Program-made: the position numbers and the translations under genes
Source of the DNA: Kappaphycus alvarezii
Lineage: Eukaryota; Rhodophyta; Florideophyceae; Gigartinales; Solieriaceae
Direction of reading: 5' to 3'
DNA: 64,000 nucleotides
Assembly: GCA_002205965.3 (NCBI GenBank)
Contig: NADL03000703.1
Coordinates: 124,001 to 188,000 of the forward strand
Shown: piece by piece, positions 22,501-34,541 of the stretch
How the letters are laid out: each line of letters starts with the position of its first letter
How positions within the stretch are numbered: the first letter of the stretch is position 1
The notes under the pieces: model-generated
What the model was told of the DNA's origin: nothing
Seen by the model: only the letters and a program-made list of their open reading frames with translations
Database searches by the model: none

Positions 22501-25500
22501 ACTGACACTGAGAAATATGTCAGCCGATAGATGAAGACGAAGAAAACAACAAGCAATTGCAAAGACTTCGACCTTTTAGTCTTCCAAATGTAATTATGAT
22601 GCTTTAAAAAAACTAACCACTTAAATAAAATTATAAGCAATCAAGCTGCCAAAATTCAAACTTTATTTCTCAATGAGTTCATCCAAAGATCTCAAGAAGG
22701 AGGAAGAGAATTTTATTGTTTCCACTATGCTGTGCGTTGCATGTCCTCGATGCAACTTGGACATTGAGTATTTAGTTCACTGTGTGGAAATAATTGTACA
22801 GAAAATGTCAAATGAGAGGTCAACAAAGTTACCATTTATCGATATTAGGACTTCCAGGAGGTTTGGACGTGGTTTTGATAAAAATAAAAAGGTGTAATTC
22901 TATGTAGTAAGTGGCCTACTCAGTAGTCCAAGGGCATCGCAGCCATCCATGTTGAGAACTTAAAGTCATAATTGGCTGGGTTTCATGAAAGTGTAGAGAA
23001 AGTAGCACAGATAATAAAAGAGCCATTATTTCATGCTGGACTATTTTCACCCTGATAATGGAGACTCTTTGCGTTTCTACTCGTCAGCGTTTCGGGACCA
23101 GATCTGACTGTACTCAGCAGAAATTTCCATGATTTCCATATCGGGATCGTATACATTTTATGGCTGTATTTTGGGTTGATGATTTCATCTAGGAATAGGA
23201 AGGTTGCATTAAAAGGGAACTGAGAGCCGTACTGCGTTATTCATAGATAGAATCAGAGTATTATCAAAAATATAGGGGACAGTTGAAACAAAACATTTTT
23301 TCCATAAAATCAGACGTTGAAAGCGCTGAAAAAAGTTTTGGTCCCCATGGGGAAGACATTTGTGAAAGATCGAAGCGAGATAACTTTAAAAATCGGATTT
23401 TTCTATTGTTCTATTACGCCTACTACAGGCGTATAAATTTGCGAGATCGAAGTACATTTGAAAGCAATGGTATTATAGGACCTATTTCCGCTCATACCAA
23501 CTGTATTTCCAAAAAATGGATGCTTAACTTTCATTTAAGGTATATCTGAATATTTGAAAAGTTCACACTTTTGTCACACAATCAGCAATTGTTATATGCT
23601 AAAATATTTCTTCATTAAATACTGGCAGTGGCAATTTCAGAATGCTGTGTCTGAAATTTGCCGTTCCAAAAATTAAGTAGCTTACGCCTCTACTCCTCGT
23701 CACATCTACTTGAGTATTACGGTCAATTCTTCTCTTCACTTCGTCCAATATTACAACTATGACAACATTGAGAGCCTCAAATAAGGGCAAATGATATATA
23801 ATAGCTATGGAGCAGAGATTTTCGCTTTCGCTATCCAATAGCTATGAATTGGATAGTTTTGCCATCTAAAATTGCAACGCGGCGCCAAAATGGGCACAAA
23901 ATATATCAAAAACGATTTCCGCCGCTCATTTGTACCTTCTCATGGAACAGACTAAAGCAAATGGTTCCATAGTTCATATCTCACATCTTTCGCTCAGTTT
24001 TCCTTCAACTTTAATGGGATAGACAATTTGAAATGCTTTTTTCTGTTCTGCTTCAGCAAATAGGATTTATCGCAATTGATCGGGACAATTTCTTGGCCTC
24101 CTACTCATACATGCCCATCTCGAAACCGGTACTTCGTGCTACCAATTATGGTAAATTCCGTAATAGTAAGGCGACGGGCAACTTCATCTCGCTAAAAAGA
24201 TCTTGAGGAGACGTTCTAGAAGCATAAGTCTTAACTCTCATAGTTTTTCTGGGATTTAGTATAATGCTTCACGTAGATTATGAAACCTCTCCTTCAGGAA
24301 ATTTCGCAGTCTCATTCTTTTGAACAAAGTACATATCAGTATGCCCAAGCTGTAGACAATAAATTCCATATTTTAGTTCCACTGACCGCTCAGTCATTGG
24401 AATCGCTATTCCAAGTGATAAATTGCACCAAAATTTTGCAATAAACGGACACAGAAGGAAGTACCACTTGAAAGTTCAGGCCGTTAAATATGTTGAAGCC
24501 CTGATTGTTCATGCATATGGTCCTATAGAGGGTATAATACATGAATTTAATACTGTTTAGATTGCTTCGTACGTACATACGAAGCATTCTAGAAGAATTT
24601 TTTCTGAGGTCTTGGATTAGGGAGAAACTCAGTGTTTTGTTTAAAAAGATTCTGGATAGAATCGAAGATTCTATACCGAGGTAATATATAAAGAAGGAAA
24701 CCCACAATAATTTCAGACATTGATGAAACAAGATACGCATACTGGAATCATTACTGTGGAATGGATCTTTAGTGAAGTGAAGATGCCACTTTGCCATTTT
24801 TTCAAGCGAAAGCTCAAATTTTTGTAGTCACCAACTTGTGGATTCTACCTCTCCGCTTTCTTCCTGTCAAACGTGCGCAGCTCTCCTTATTCTAGTCAGA
24901 TTTCGCATTAATTCAGCAGCAAGCTCCTGTTCTTGGAGGAGTTCTTAGCACCAGTGGAATAAATTTTTCTTTCTTTCGCAGAGCGCGGGCGAGGGAGAAG
25001 CGCGCAATTGCGATCTTGCAAGCGGAAGCTCCGGAGACTAAGCACGCGTTCTCTAAATTCCACTAATACACTTTTTACGACACCACCATTTTCCACCTAC
25101 TTACTGCTTCTTGGTAGGAGCACATATCAAAAGTCACATCTGTTCAAGCTCCAGCTCATGTTGTAAAAGCTGCTCTTCAATCCTTTCTTCGCTCTTGGTT
25201 TCAAGGCAGGAGCACTACTTTTCGACGCGATACTTCCCAAAGTAAATATTTTCTATTTGTACCATCTGTCGGGCTTCAAATGTCTTCCGAATCCCCAAAC
25301 CCCCGTACCTAGACCACTGATGGCGCATATATCTTAAAAAAGCGTCGCTTTGTGCAACTTCCGGAGGCGTTTGAGCGAAAATCTTCCTCGGTTTTACGCC
25401 TCAATGAATACTAAACGAGCTCAGGCCCAGGTGGCACCTTCTTTTCATGTATAGCTTACGTTACATTCTTTTTAGTTTCTTTACGTAGTTAGATATCATT

Positions 25501-27233
25501 GCGAGTCTCCATCCATAATCTCCATGAGCACCTCATCCGCTCCACTGATTACTCCTCCTTCACCATACACCAACTTTTCATAGAAACCTATTAATCTATT
25601 TTAGAGATCTTGCAAATATTTTTAGGAAATATTTGTATTGAATGCTCTTCTTTCTTATTTAATTTATTATTATCCTGCTCAAAATTGGTTATTTACCCAA
25701 AATTGCTACATGGGCACCATTTGCGCTCACTTAGAGAAAATTATGATTTCATTCTCGAATCGGAAACGGGAGATGATCCTTCCACTAGTGATATTTTCTT
25801 CCTCTTTCGTTATTGAAATAAAGAAATTCGGTCCTAACAACGCCTCAGAAGAATTAGAGGTGATCAGGACAACTACTTGAACTGCTTTTGCTGCGGGTGG
25901 AGTGTTTTCTGTTTGAGATTTGGACTTCATTACAGCATTTTCTGAGGCATGGGTGAAGAGAGAGTGGTTTTGTCACTCGATTTTTGATTTCAATAAGCAA
26001 GATCACTGATGTAGCATAACCGTTTGACGAAAAATGTTTTACCAAAAGTTTCCGGATTCGTTGCTGAAGGGTATTCGCCAAATATCATACTTCAGATTCC
26101 TATTTAACAACCGGGTAAAAGAATTCCGTCTATTTAGTCCGTACTCCAATAAAGTTCCTGAAATACATAAATTCCGATTCATTAGTTTGATGAAGTGAAC
26201 CAAGCAATTTCTTAACTATTTTTGATTTTTGATTTCTCCGCAATGAAAGAGTTCAAATTTCAAGTACCGATGAAAATGCCCGCAGGCATATTATAAGATG
26301 GGCAATTTATGTCCACTAGAAAGCAAAACATTGCTCAAGACTATTAGTAAGGTGATAGATTTATCTCTCCACTTATTCGATAAAATTGAGTATAAGCAGT
26401 TGATGTTGGAATGAAAGAGAAATTTGCGCCGCAATGCAACTGGTGTTACATCAGTCATTATATTTGTTTTTTGATACTCGAAGGGTGGCTTTTTGATATA
26501 TCCAAAGTATTTACGTCTTGAACGTATTAAGAATCAGTAGAAAGCGCGAAATTTTGAATTGCAATACAGAAGGAAAATTTCAAATGACACGAAGTTGGCT
26601 ACATTTGACAATTCGCGCCTCGTTGCTTGGCTTTGGTTTTACGAGCAATGTGCAATGTCCAAAAGAAAGTTTTATAATCCACCATACAGGATAGATCGCT
26701 TCCCAAAGGACAAAAAAGAGAGTTGCGAAATAAAAACATTTCGAAGATGGTAGTAGAAGATTATTTAAAGGCCATGGAATCTGCAAACTTAGCAATATTA
26801 GCTTAGGCATCCAAATCACTGAAGCGAGCAAACGAGAAATTACCAAACAAAATGACGTTATCTGACCTAAGAAATGATTTAATAATAGAGATATCTATTA
26901 GAAAGTGGGAGATTCTCCAACTTAGAAAGATTGGGTTTCCGAAATTGTTTCAAAAATAAAACCGTTTATATAAAAGGCAATTTTCGGCCAAGACGGTTCA
27001 TGAGTTGATTTAACATTATGTCTTTCTTATTGTCAAATAGACCTTAAAGAGCTCGTACTATTTTTTTAAATTATTTATGAATGTTATGAATAGGAAACCT
27101 CAGGTACAAAACTGCTTCGTTGCGGACAAAGAAATAATTCTTCTGCAATGTGAAAGTCGATAACAGTTATCTACTCCAGCTGGAAGAAAAAATGTTTTTG
27201 ATAGGAAAAATTTAGTGCGATGCACAATGATCA
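19546..27233. other. no convincing gene; AT-rich relic DNA
   Basis: No frame longer than 135 codons and none with recognisable motifs. The longest are a minus frame at 24797-24390 and a 75-codon plus ORF at 22673-22897, which has a Lys/Glu-rich start and CPRCNLD. Imperfect hairpins occur (for example 24563-24586). The composition resembles the intergenic part around Copia relic 2, so this is probably decayed transposon DNA. I cannot prove it. Confidence 0.45.
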
Positions 27234-27308
27234 GGGGAAATTTTTGGGTTATTTTAATGCATGGAAGATGTGGTCGGTTATATCCACGAAGCTAATACGT
27301 TATGCGGG
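27234..27308 (-). repeat. dispersed repeat R1, copy 2 (reverse)
   Basis: The reverse complement matches copy 1 over about 70 bp including ATAACGTATTAGC and the ACATCTTCCATGCATTAAAA core. It is bordered by a C run on the same side. Confidence 0.85.
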
Positions 27309-29978
27309 ATAAGTCTTCGCTGATGGGTAACACTACAGTAAATGACCTTGCTTACAGGGAGGAAAACCGATCAGGTGTTCCGTCATATAGTGAAATGGCG
27401 GGCCGAAAATTGAGGGTTGACGTGGAGGAAAACCCGTATGCCACGTGGCCAGTAAGTTGGGATTTACACGAAATGAAAACTATGAAGATCGGGATACAAA
27501 CAAGTGTGTGGTAAATGGCATACGTGTAAGAGAGTCTTTACTAATTTTTTGCGCATACTGTATTGAATTTTAATTAGAAATTAGCTATCTTTAGATTAGG
27601 ATACGTAGTTTACAGGTATTTAGGTTATCTTAAAGTGGTTTTACTCTGGGGTCGTGTACATAAGGGCTGACCCCATGATGACCCTAAGGGGATTCTAAAG
27701 TAACCAATCCGGACTCTGGAACTCTCCCGTATAGTATGAATCTGTTCCTAAAAAGTGGACACCCCTTCACTTTTCGCTTGTCTATTCAGTATTTGGCTTG
27801 GTTCCCCTTTTTCCTCTTTTCCTCTTTTCCCCTTAACTCTTTACACTGATTGCCAAAAACATCTTTGCAATATTCCCGTCCTGTAGAAGACCTCCTGCTG
27901 GAGGGATATTCCTTCATTGTGCTCTGTTTTTTTCAAGATTGGTCTGGTCCCCTTTCACCTCCACCTTTAATTCATCACGGTAAACTCCATTATTACATAT
28001 TTTACCTCCTTCCTTTTGTATTTAATTCTTTTTGTGTTGTATTCCGGGACGGGCAAGAGTTCGGTCGGCGGACGCCGTGATTTTAAATCGCAGAGCTGAC
28101 GCAGCTGGCAAGCCAATCTTTCGTACCTAACTTGTCTACGCTACCAAGGCCCTTGGCGAGGGGTGACAATTCTATCTCTCACTGCCATTACGGTACCGAG
28201 ATGCCTCATACCCCAAGGCCTGGTATCCGCGAGAAAGCGGGAAAACGAGCGTATCGTAGATTTCGCCTTCTCTTTTTTCTGTTGGTGGTGGTCTTACCGA
28301 ACTTACTAGCGGAAAAACTCAGTAAGGAAACCAGGGTGGGATCGCACTACACATCAGAGCTCCTGGATCCCGTCAGGCATTCGTAAACCCAGATAAAAAG
28401 CAAAAAAAACTATTTGGGGAGTTATATTTCGCTCCCTCTCTTTCATCGTCCTGAAAACAATTGTTTGGCGTTCCAATAGAGAGTGGAGTCTGAAATGGTG
28501 GAGTGGGGTTGTTTGATTGTGCGGCTGGACGGTATAGAGATCCTCCTAACTGAGGTCCCAGACCTTGACTTGCGGAATTTTAGAACTTTGCCAGGAATCG
28601 AATCTAGAGAACTATATTAAAAAGGGGGGCAAAGCGGAACAAGATTCCAATCCCGATGCGGCGAAATGGGAAGGGGTACATTATAAGCAGGAACCTTTAG
28701 ACAAGCGGGGAAGGCGCCCTGGACATGAGAAAAAGGCTCTGAAATATTGGTTAAGATGTTTCTGAAACCACTAGTTGATCATTAATATTCCCAAAACGTG
28801 GGTTTTGGGTAATATACCTGGAGGCCTCGCCATCAAAATTTCCTCCTTCTCTTTCATCGAATCACAGTTCTGTGGTTGTGGAGCCTGATTTCTGGAGGCG
28901 CCCTCGCTAAGAGTGAGCTTCCAGAACTCTTTTAGCTGGTCTTCTTCGCTCTATTCAACGACTCCGGATTGTTATGCTCAGAGAAAGTCATTTACTACTT
29001 TGCGGATCTTTCAGAACACTATGGAATTTGATCAGTCTGGGTTTACCGGAAACGTTTTGTGAGTTTCCATATAGATAAGATATTACGTGAGCTTGATCCC
29101 AATGAATAATTCTCTTTTCCATACCGCTCGTTAGTTTTCAAGACGACACGAAGTTCAGTAGCGCCTCGAATAAATTCAGCGCCATCGATTCTGACTACCC
29201 GCTTCATTTCAGCACCCTCCGAAGAGATTTCTAAACTGTGTTTCCTCGATCTTGCCCCCAACTGAAAGGTAATTCGCAATATTTCTATCAGTGTAATCGG
29301 CTAGCGGAAAATCTGTTTCTAATCTCTGCATGGATTTTGGAAACGAAGAGTTACTTGTTCTTATTCAGCAAAAGTTCCTTTCGTTGATACTTTGATGCTG
29401 AGTGTAGAATGTTAGAAACCACTTCTTCATTGCTTTTTTTCATGAGCTTTCATGAGTTCGAGTTGTTGTCCCCCCGTCGATTTCTCGGTAGTTTATTTTC
29501 TTTTCGCCATCTTAGTACTTCATGTATCGATACCCGGAGATGCTAACACATTATTTCCTTTGTTGGTACTATGAGGGATAGGCCGAGTCTAGAATTCTTT
29601 GGCTTACCAAAATCAACCTGCTTTCCAGACGAAGACGGCACACGGCGAGGGGCGGATCAATTAAATCGCGAAAGAAAGAGCGTGCTTTGCAAAAAAAACT
29701 AGCAGCCAACAGGGAATGTGTTGGAACTACCATATGTTTTACTGCCGTTTTGATCAACCAACGCAAGATCAGCAGTGTTGAGCCCCAGTAGGTCGAATAG
29801 GGGCCGCAAGGTCCCCTCCTATTGCATTTGAATAAAAGGTCACCTCTTCCCCCTACCGTATACCGTAGAGTACGCACTGTACACGGGAAAGAAACAGACG
29901 GTTGCCGGGCAATGAGAACGGCGCGAAAGAGCAGGGGAAACGGAGGTGCTTGGGGTCTAGGAGTCCGTTGGGTGCATT
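27309..29978. other. no gene seen
   Basis: Short plus ORFs at 27302-27514, 27850-28080 and 28132-28386 have no recognisable motifs. I see no RNA gene. Confidence 0.45.
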
Positions 29979-30005
29979 GTACATGTACAGTACTGTACTG
30001 TACAG
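29979..30005. repeat. TACTGTACAGTA-type palindrome cluster
   Basis: GTACATGTACAGTACTGTAC continues into TGTACAG, with overlapping GTAC palindromes. It sits just beyond the 3' break of non-LTR fragment A. Similar short clusters recur elsewhere in the window. Confidence 0.75.
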
Positions 30006-30049
30006 GGGGGAAGGGGTGACCTGACGTCGTAGGTGGGCGGATAAAGCCG

Positions 30050-30769
30050 CGTTTTGTCGCACACGTTTCATGATGAGGCGACCGACGAGGCGCCTGACAA
30101 GCAGGCCAACAGCTATGGGCGCAAGCTACGGCGTAGGGGGTCTTTCGGGAGACCTACAAGTGACGCTCCAGCTAGAGACTTCCCGAGTTCGGAGGGAGCA
30201 TCGCCGTCCACGAGGCAATTCAAGAGTTTGGTGAGCCAATCGAGGGCCCTGTTGGGAGGTTCGGCACCAGCCGGTGCGTGAGCGATCGAGCGCAAGATAG
30301 GAGGGCGGAGGCCATCGGGTCTGGGACTAGATTGGTCAGGAAGGTGACGAAGTTCACGTCGTACTTCTGCAGTAGTGAATTTGAATGCTCGAGGAAGTCG
30401 CGATCTGGGAGTGGCTTCAAACGGGAGCGAGGGTGTGGGGTGGAGGGCGATGAGTTTCGAAGCGTTGGTATGTGTAGTTGTGACGGGCGGTACTGTGCTG
30501 AGTGGGGCCTGGGAGCCGTTGAGCCTAGCGCGCCTGCATCGGTCGGTCGGTGTCCCCCGGGGGGAAGGGTTACGATTTTGAATTGCAGCGAGGGCGTCCT
30601 TGGCCTCATCTAGTAATTGACTCCATTGGCCAGCGCGTGCGAGGAGGATACGGCGCTTGATGGCGGCGGCAGCATTAGGGCGGTGGCGGTTCCGCGGTTC
30701 TCCACGGCCGTTCTTGCGAAGCACTGGTTTGGGGAGGGCGAGCAATCGGTGGAGATATTCTCGGCGCAA
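30050..30769 (-). pseudogene. non-LTR reverse transcriptase fragment A (5' half only)
   Basis: Minus-strand frame from 30769. It contains a basic region resembling residues 100-150 of the ORF2 of element D, then FTTAEVRRELRHLPDQSS and RPDGLRPP (the APGPDGL-type block before the RT fingers), a linker, and LVGLPKDPLRR. A one-base shift near 30110 leads to APIAVGLLVRRLVGRLIMKR, equivalent to RPIAVGSVLRRIV in element D. The coding then ends abruptly near 30050, before the palm (no YADD). It is flanked on both sides by TACTGTACAGTA clusters at 29979-30005 and 30814-30834. Confidence 0.75.
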
Positions 30770-30813
30770 ATAACTAGCCCTAGACGTAGCGGCAGCAGAT
30801 CTGCACGAGCAAA

Positions 30814-30891
30814 TACTGTACAGTACAGTACTGTGACGTGCTATAATCTCGAGTATGTATTGCTGGTGGTGTTACCTACTACTGTACAGTA
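30814..30891. repeat. two TACTGTACAGTA palindromes
   Basis: TACTGTACAGTACAGTACTG at 30814 and TACTGTACAGTA at 30880-30891, both perfect or overlapping palindromes. They lie between non-LTR fragment A and the DJ-1 gene. Confidence 0.75.
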
Positions 30892-31114
30892 GACCGTATT
30901 AGAATCTGTGCTTTTGACTTCGTCTAAGCATTTGAAGGACTGTGCTATACCTACTGTACGTTTCATCTTGCGACATTTTTTATCTTTTTGCGCGTCCATC
31001 TGTAATGCTACGCATTACAGTCTTTACAAGATCTAAACAAACCTTTAGTCTTATCAGCATCACGCTGAATTACTTCGAATCACGTCCGCAGGCCATCGCA
31101 CTATCCTTCCAGCC

Positions 31115-31773
31115 ATGTCCCTCACTTTCCTCTCCAGCAATCCCATCTCAACCCCCACCCACCGCATCCGTCCCGAAACTTCCTCCCGTGTCCCCACCAC
31201 CATGGTTAACAACCCACCCTCTACTCGTCGCGTCCTCGTACCCATTGCCACAGGCTCAGAAGAAATCGAAACATCTACCATTGTCGACACGCTACGCCGC
31301 GCCGGCGCCGAAGTCACCGTCGCCTCCGTAGAGCCATCGCTCTCGGTCGTCATGTCCCGTTCCATGACCTTCGTTGCTGACACTCTCATCACCAGTCTAT
31401 CCCCTCCCTACGACTGCGTCGCACTTCCTGGCGGTATGCCCGGCGCGCAACGTCTTGCAGACTCAAAGGAGTTGGCATCTCTCGTGTTAGACACCCAAAA
31501 ACAAGGAGGTATCGTTGCTGCCATTTGTGCAGCCCCAGCTGTTGCATTGGCGGCCTGGGTATGTTGGACGCAAAGGCGGCCACTTGTTATCCGGCTGACG
31601 CATTCCGCGTCAAGGTCAACAAACTGGGCCAGGGCGATGTCGTCGTTGATGAAAAACTAGTTACTGCAACGGGGCCAGGAACCGCACTAAAGTGGAGTCT
31701 AGAGGTCGTCAAGGTCTTGTACGGAGGCGATGTGGCCGAAAAGTTGGCGGGCGAGATGTTGGCCGTGCGTTGA
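31115..31773 (+). CDS. DJ-1/PfpI-family protein, one apparent frameshift
   Basis: DJ-1 family proteins are small cytosolic or organellar enzymes or chaperones linked to oxidative-stress and glyoxal handling. The frame from 31115 shows VLVPIATGSEEIET (with the conserved Glu), TLRRAGAEVTVAS, YDCVALPGGMPG and the nucleophile elbow AAICAAPAVAL with Cys138 (TGT at 31526-31528). Just after, near 31555, the reading frame jumps by one base. The rest of the family sequence (GMLDAKAATCYPADAFR, then VVTATGPGTALKWSLE-like and VAEKLAGEML) follows in the next frame to 31773. An ATG at 31202 in a good Kozak context (CACCATGG) would give a normal ~190-residue protein. The upstream ATG would add 29 Ser/Thr/Pro-rich residues, possibly a transit peptide. 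No intron is seen. The frameshift may be real or an assembly error, since the remainder is well conserved. Confidence 0.85.
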
Positions 31774-32129
31774 TGCCGGAGTTCTCCTTGCGCGCTCTTT
31801 CGTTTCGCCCACACTAGTGTACAAGGTGCCAGGAGAGAGGGAGTGCACGCGGGCGTCTCGTGCCGCTGACCGATTTGCCGTGCAGTACCGTAAATCCATG
31901 TCGTTAGTATTCTATATTGTTCTTGTCCTACTAACCTCGCTGACCTAGACTCACATGAATTTTCAATGCAACTCCTAGGAAAGGGGGAGGGATCTTTACG
32001 GCGGTGGGAACAAGCACTCAGGGGCGCTGAGGAGGAGTAGGGTAGATTCTAAGCGGAAAGACGCCGGGAAAGAACATGACGTGCTCGCATGCCTTGCACG
32101 CAAAAGGAAAAGCGGGTCACGAAATTGTG
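31774..32129. other. spacer between DJ-1 gene and non-LTR copy B
   Basis: 3' flank of the DJ-1 gene. No further gene seen. Confidence 0.5.
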
Positions 32130-34455
32130 AAACTTTTGGTGGGGAGGAGTGTTACGGCGACTAGAGGCGTGGGCGGCAAGGCGGCGGAAGAACTGAAAGC
32201 CTTCGGGCCGAGGGCACCTTGGTTGTCGATGTTTGTTGGAATAAGCAGGACATCATAGGAACGGCAAACTTCCCCGTAGTACGAATATTTGGAACGTTCG
32301 GCGAGGGCTGCGGCGCCGGAGCCGGACAGAGCGCCCTGGTGGACTCGGGGCTGGACGAGGAGATGGGCGACAGTAACATGCAAGGCTAGATCGCGGTGAT
32401 CGAGACCGTAAGCTCCTGGAATGTAAACGTCAGCACGAAGCGCCGAAGTCGACGAAGCAGAGGTGGAAGTAGGTGGGAGGGTTGTTCCAGTAGAGCGGTA
32501 ATGCAAACTTCCTTGCAGAAGCGGTGCAACGCATTGCAAAGGACATTGCCACGGCAGGTCTGACCACCTTCGCACTTGCAAGTTAGAGTATGCTTACCAT
32601 CGGAATCTAGAAGCGAGGCCACCTTATTAGAGCGCCTTTATCATACGGGACAGCGTGTATCGCCTGGGAAAGAGAAATACCGAGACCGAGGGATGCAGCA
32701 ACAATCCACTATTGGGAGGGGAGGTACGTGCCGCAGTGAGGGTGGGGACAAAGAACAAGAAGAGGGTTCGCAGGAAGACAGTAAGGGGGCACGGTTGGGG
32801 TTGGAGGAAGACTGGAAAAGGCGATCAAATTTCAAAGAGAGCAGTTCAGATGTGAAAGTGGATTGGAGGTGTTCAGCAGGGACCGTGGAATTGCAGCGCT
32901 CGAAAATAGCAGTGCTGGTCAGGGCAGAAGAAAATGATGGATGCCGGGTTGTGAGCAGAGAAATAGCAGACCGGGGCAGTTCTGGGTAGTGAACGTCGGT
33001 GGGAAACGAGAGGAGAGCAGAGAGGAGGCGAAAAGAATCGATCACAGAGACAGCGTAGGCAGCTTCGGTAGCCAAAAGTAAATTGGTCCCAGACCCGCTC
33101 AGAGCAAGGGCCGTGAATCTGAGTGAACACTCCCCGCTGCTTCCTATCGAAGGTGACGATCACAGCCGTGGATTGATTGGGGGAAAAAGTTCGTAGCAGA
33201 TAGACGACCTCGCAAGCGCTGGCACAGAAACAAAGGAGGTGGTAAGTCAGCTGAGCGTCATCGAGATGCAGCAAGAGAGACATCACGAGATCGATATCAG
33301 CTTGACAGGATGCGGATAAGTCCGAGATAAAGGCATTACAACCAACTGGGGAGCCGAGAACCGTAACGCTCTGGGGGGGTGGAGTAAGGACTGGGTAGGG
33401 TAAGGGCCGGGACAGCAGGGAAAGTGCATAAACTTGTGTTTTGGTGAGGTTCAAACAGAAACCAGCCTCTGCCCCGTGCTGTTGGAAAAAACTGAGGGCA
33501 GCGGGAGCAGAAGAGCGAGAGACAACCAAATTCCCATCATCTGCGTACCATGCGCTCAAGGAAGGAGTGAAGCGCTTCTGAAATGAAAGGACTAACGGGT
33601 GAAGCGCGAGGGCGAATAGAAATCCAGTGGGGTCACTCTGTTGAGTCCCAGTAACGCTGAGGATAGTGAAATCGCGGAATGAGAAGAAGCACGCGGCTCC
33701 GTAGCAGTAATGAATCCAGCGGGCGAGTCCGGGGGTATGCTGGATGGCTGCGTCGAGAATTTGCTGTCGAGAAATGCTGTTGAATGCGTTGTGAGCATCC
33801 AGTTGCACTAAGACCTAATGACGAAATTCAGGACGCTGGGTCAAGCGTCGGACCGCGTGAATGACAGCATCTGTGCCGATCTTGACTCCGACTCCAACTT
33901 GATGGGGAAGAAAGTAAGATTCTAGGTCAGACGAAGCCGTTTAGTGGGCTAGGAGGCGGGCGATGAGGTGTCGAAGCAGTAACCCGACCTCGATCGGGCG
34001 GATGCCGCCGTTGGGCTTGGGGAGGCCTGCAAGGCGCCCACGACAGAAAAAGGGTCGACAAGATTCGCGCAGAGAACCATTGCAGTACGGATTGATAAAT
34101 TCGGTCGGTGTGTACAGTATAAACACTCGCTTTGTGGATAGACACCTCCAGCCGGCCGGAACAAAATTAGAAGGAACACGAGGGAAAGACCGTCGGCTCC
34201 GGGGGCAGTTGATCAGTCAAGGCTGTGTATAGCCCGACAGACATCAGCGAATGAGAAAGTAAAAGGAGACAGGAGGCGGGAGCGAGGGTCAGGAACAACA
34301 GAAGAGTGCGTAGATTCGCGGCAGTGGCGGGAACCGGTGCCGAACACTGAAGCAAAGCGGCAGTGGGGCGGGCACTGCCTTTATGAACAAGTCGTCGACT
34401 GCGGCGATGAGGAGAGGTAGAGGGCGATGGACTAGAAGTTGCTTGAGCATCGCAG
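32130..34455 (-). pseudogene. non-LTR retroelement copy B: RT plus C-terminal nuclease-like domain
   Basis: Read from high to low coordinates. FTFSFADVCRAIHSLD, a TGA, then STAPGADGL opens the RT. LPKPNGGIRPIEVGLLLRHL follows near 34000, after a frameshift. From 33808, AHNAFNSISRQQILDA, TGTQQSDPTGFLFALAL and the catalytic YADDGN complete fingers and palm. Another shift near 33070 leads into the region after RT. The tail (32.6-32.1 kb) holds HTLTCKCEGG, RADVYIPG and LALHVTVAHLL, then RSKYSYYGEVC. It corresponds to the zinc-binding and PD-(D/E)XK-like tail of element D, but the central Asp position reads His. The N-terminal part is missing. At least four disruptions. Confidence 0.8.
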
Positions 34456-34487
34456 AAAAGCGATTGCACTTCACGAAAGAAATGGAT

Positions 34488-34541
34488 GTAACCGACCACA
34501 TCTTCCATGCATTAAAATAACCCAAAAATTCCCCCCAAAAG
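34488..34541 (+). repeat. dispersed repeat R1, copy 3
   Basis: About 54 bp identical or nearly so to copies at 14790-14863 and 27234-27308, lying at the 5' border of non-LTR copy B. Confidence 0.85.

Noticed and set aside
24390-24797. 135-residue minus-strand ORF
   Set aside because: Composition is typical of random AT-rich DNA, with no motif. Not listed as a gene.
30942-31331. 129-codon Pro/Ser-rich plus ORF overlapping the DJ-1 gene
   Set aside because: Out-of-frame shadow of the conserved DJ-1 coding sequence.
30050-34455. One non-LTR element interrupted by insertion of the DJ-1 gene
   Set aside because: The order is wrong. On the minus strand the RT/tail part (B) comes first and the N-terminal part (A) second, and both contain the RPI-VG region, so they are two separate truncated copies.
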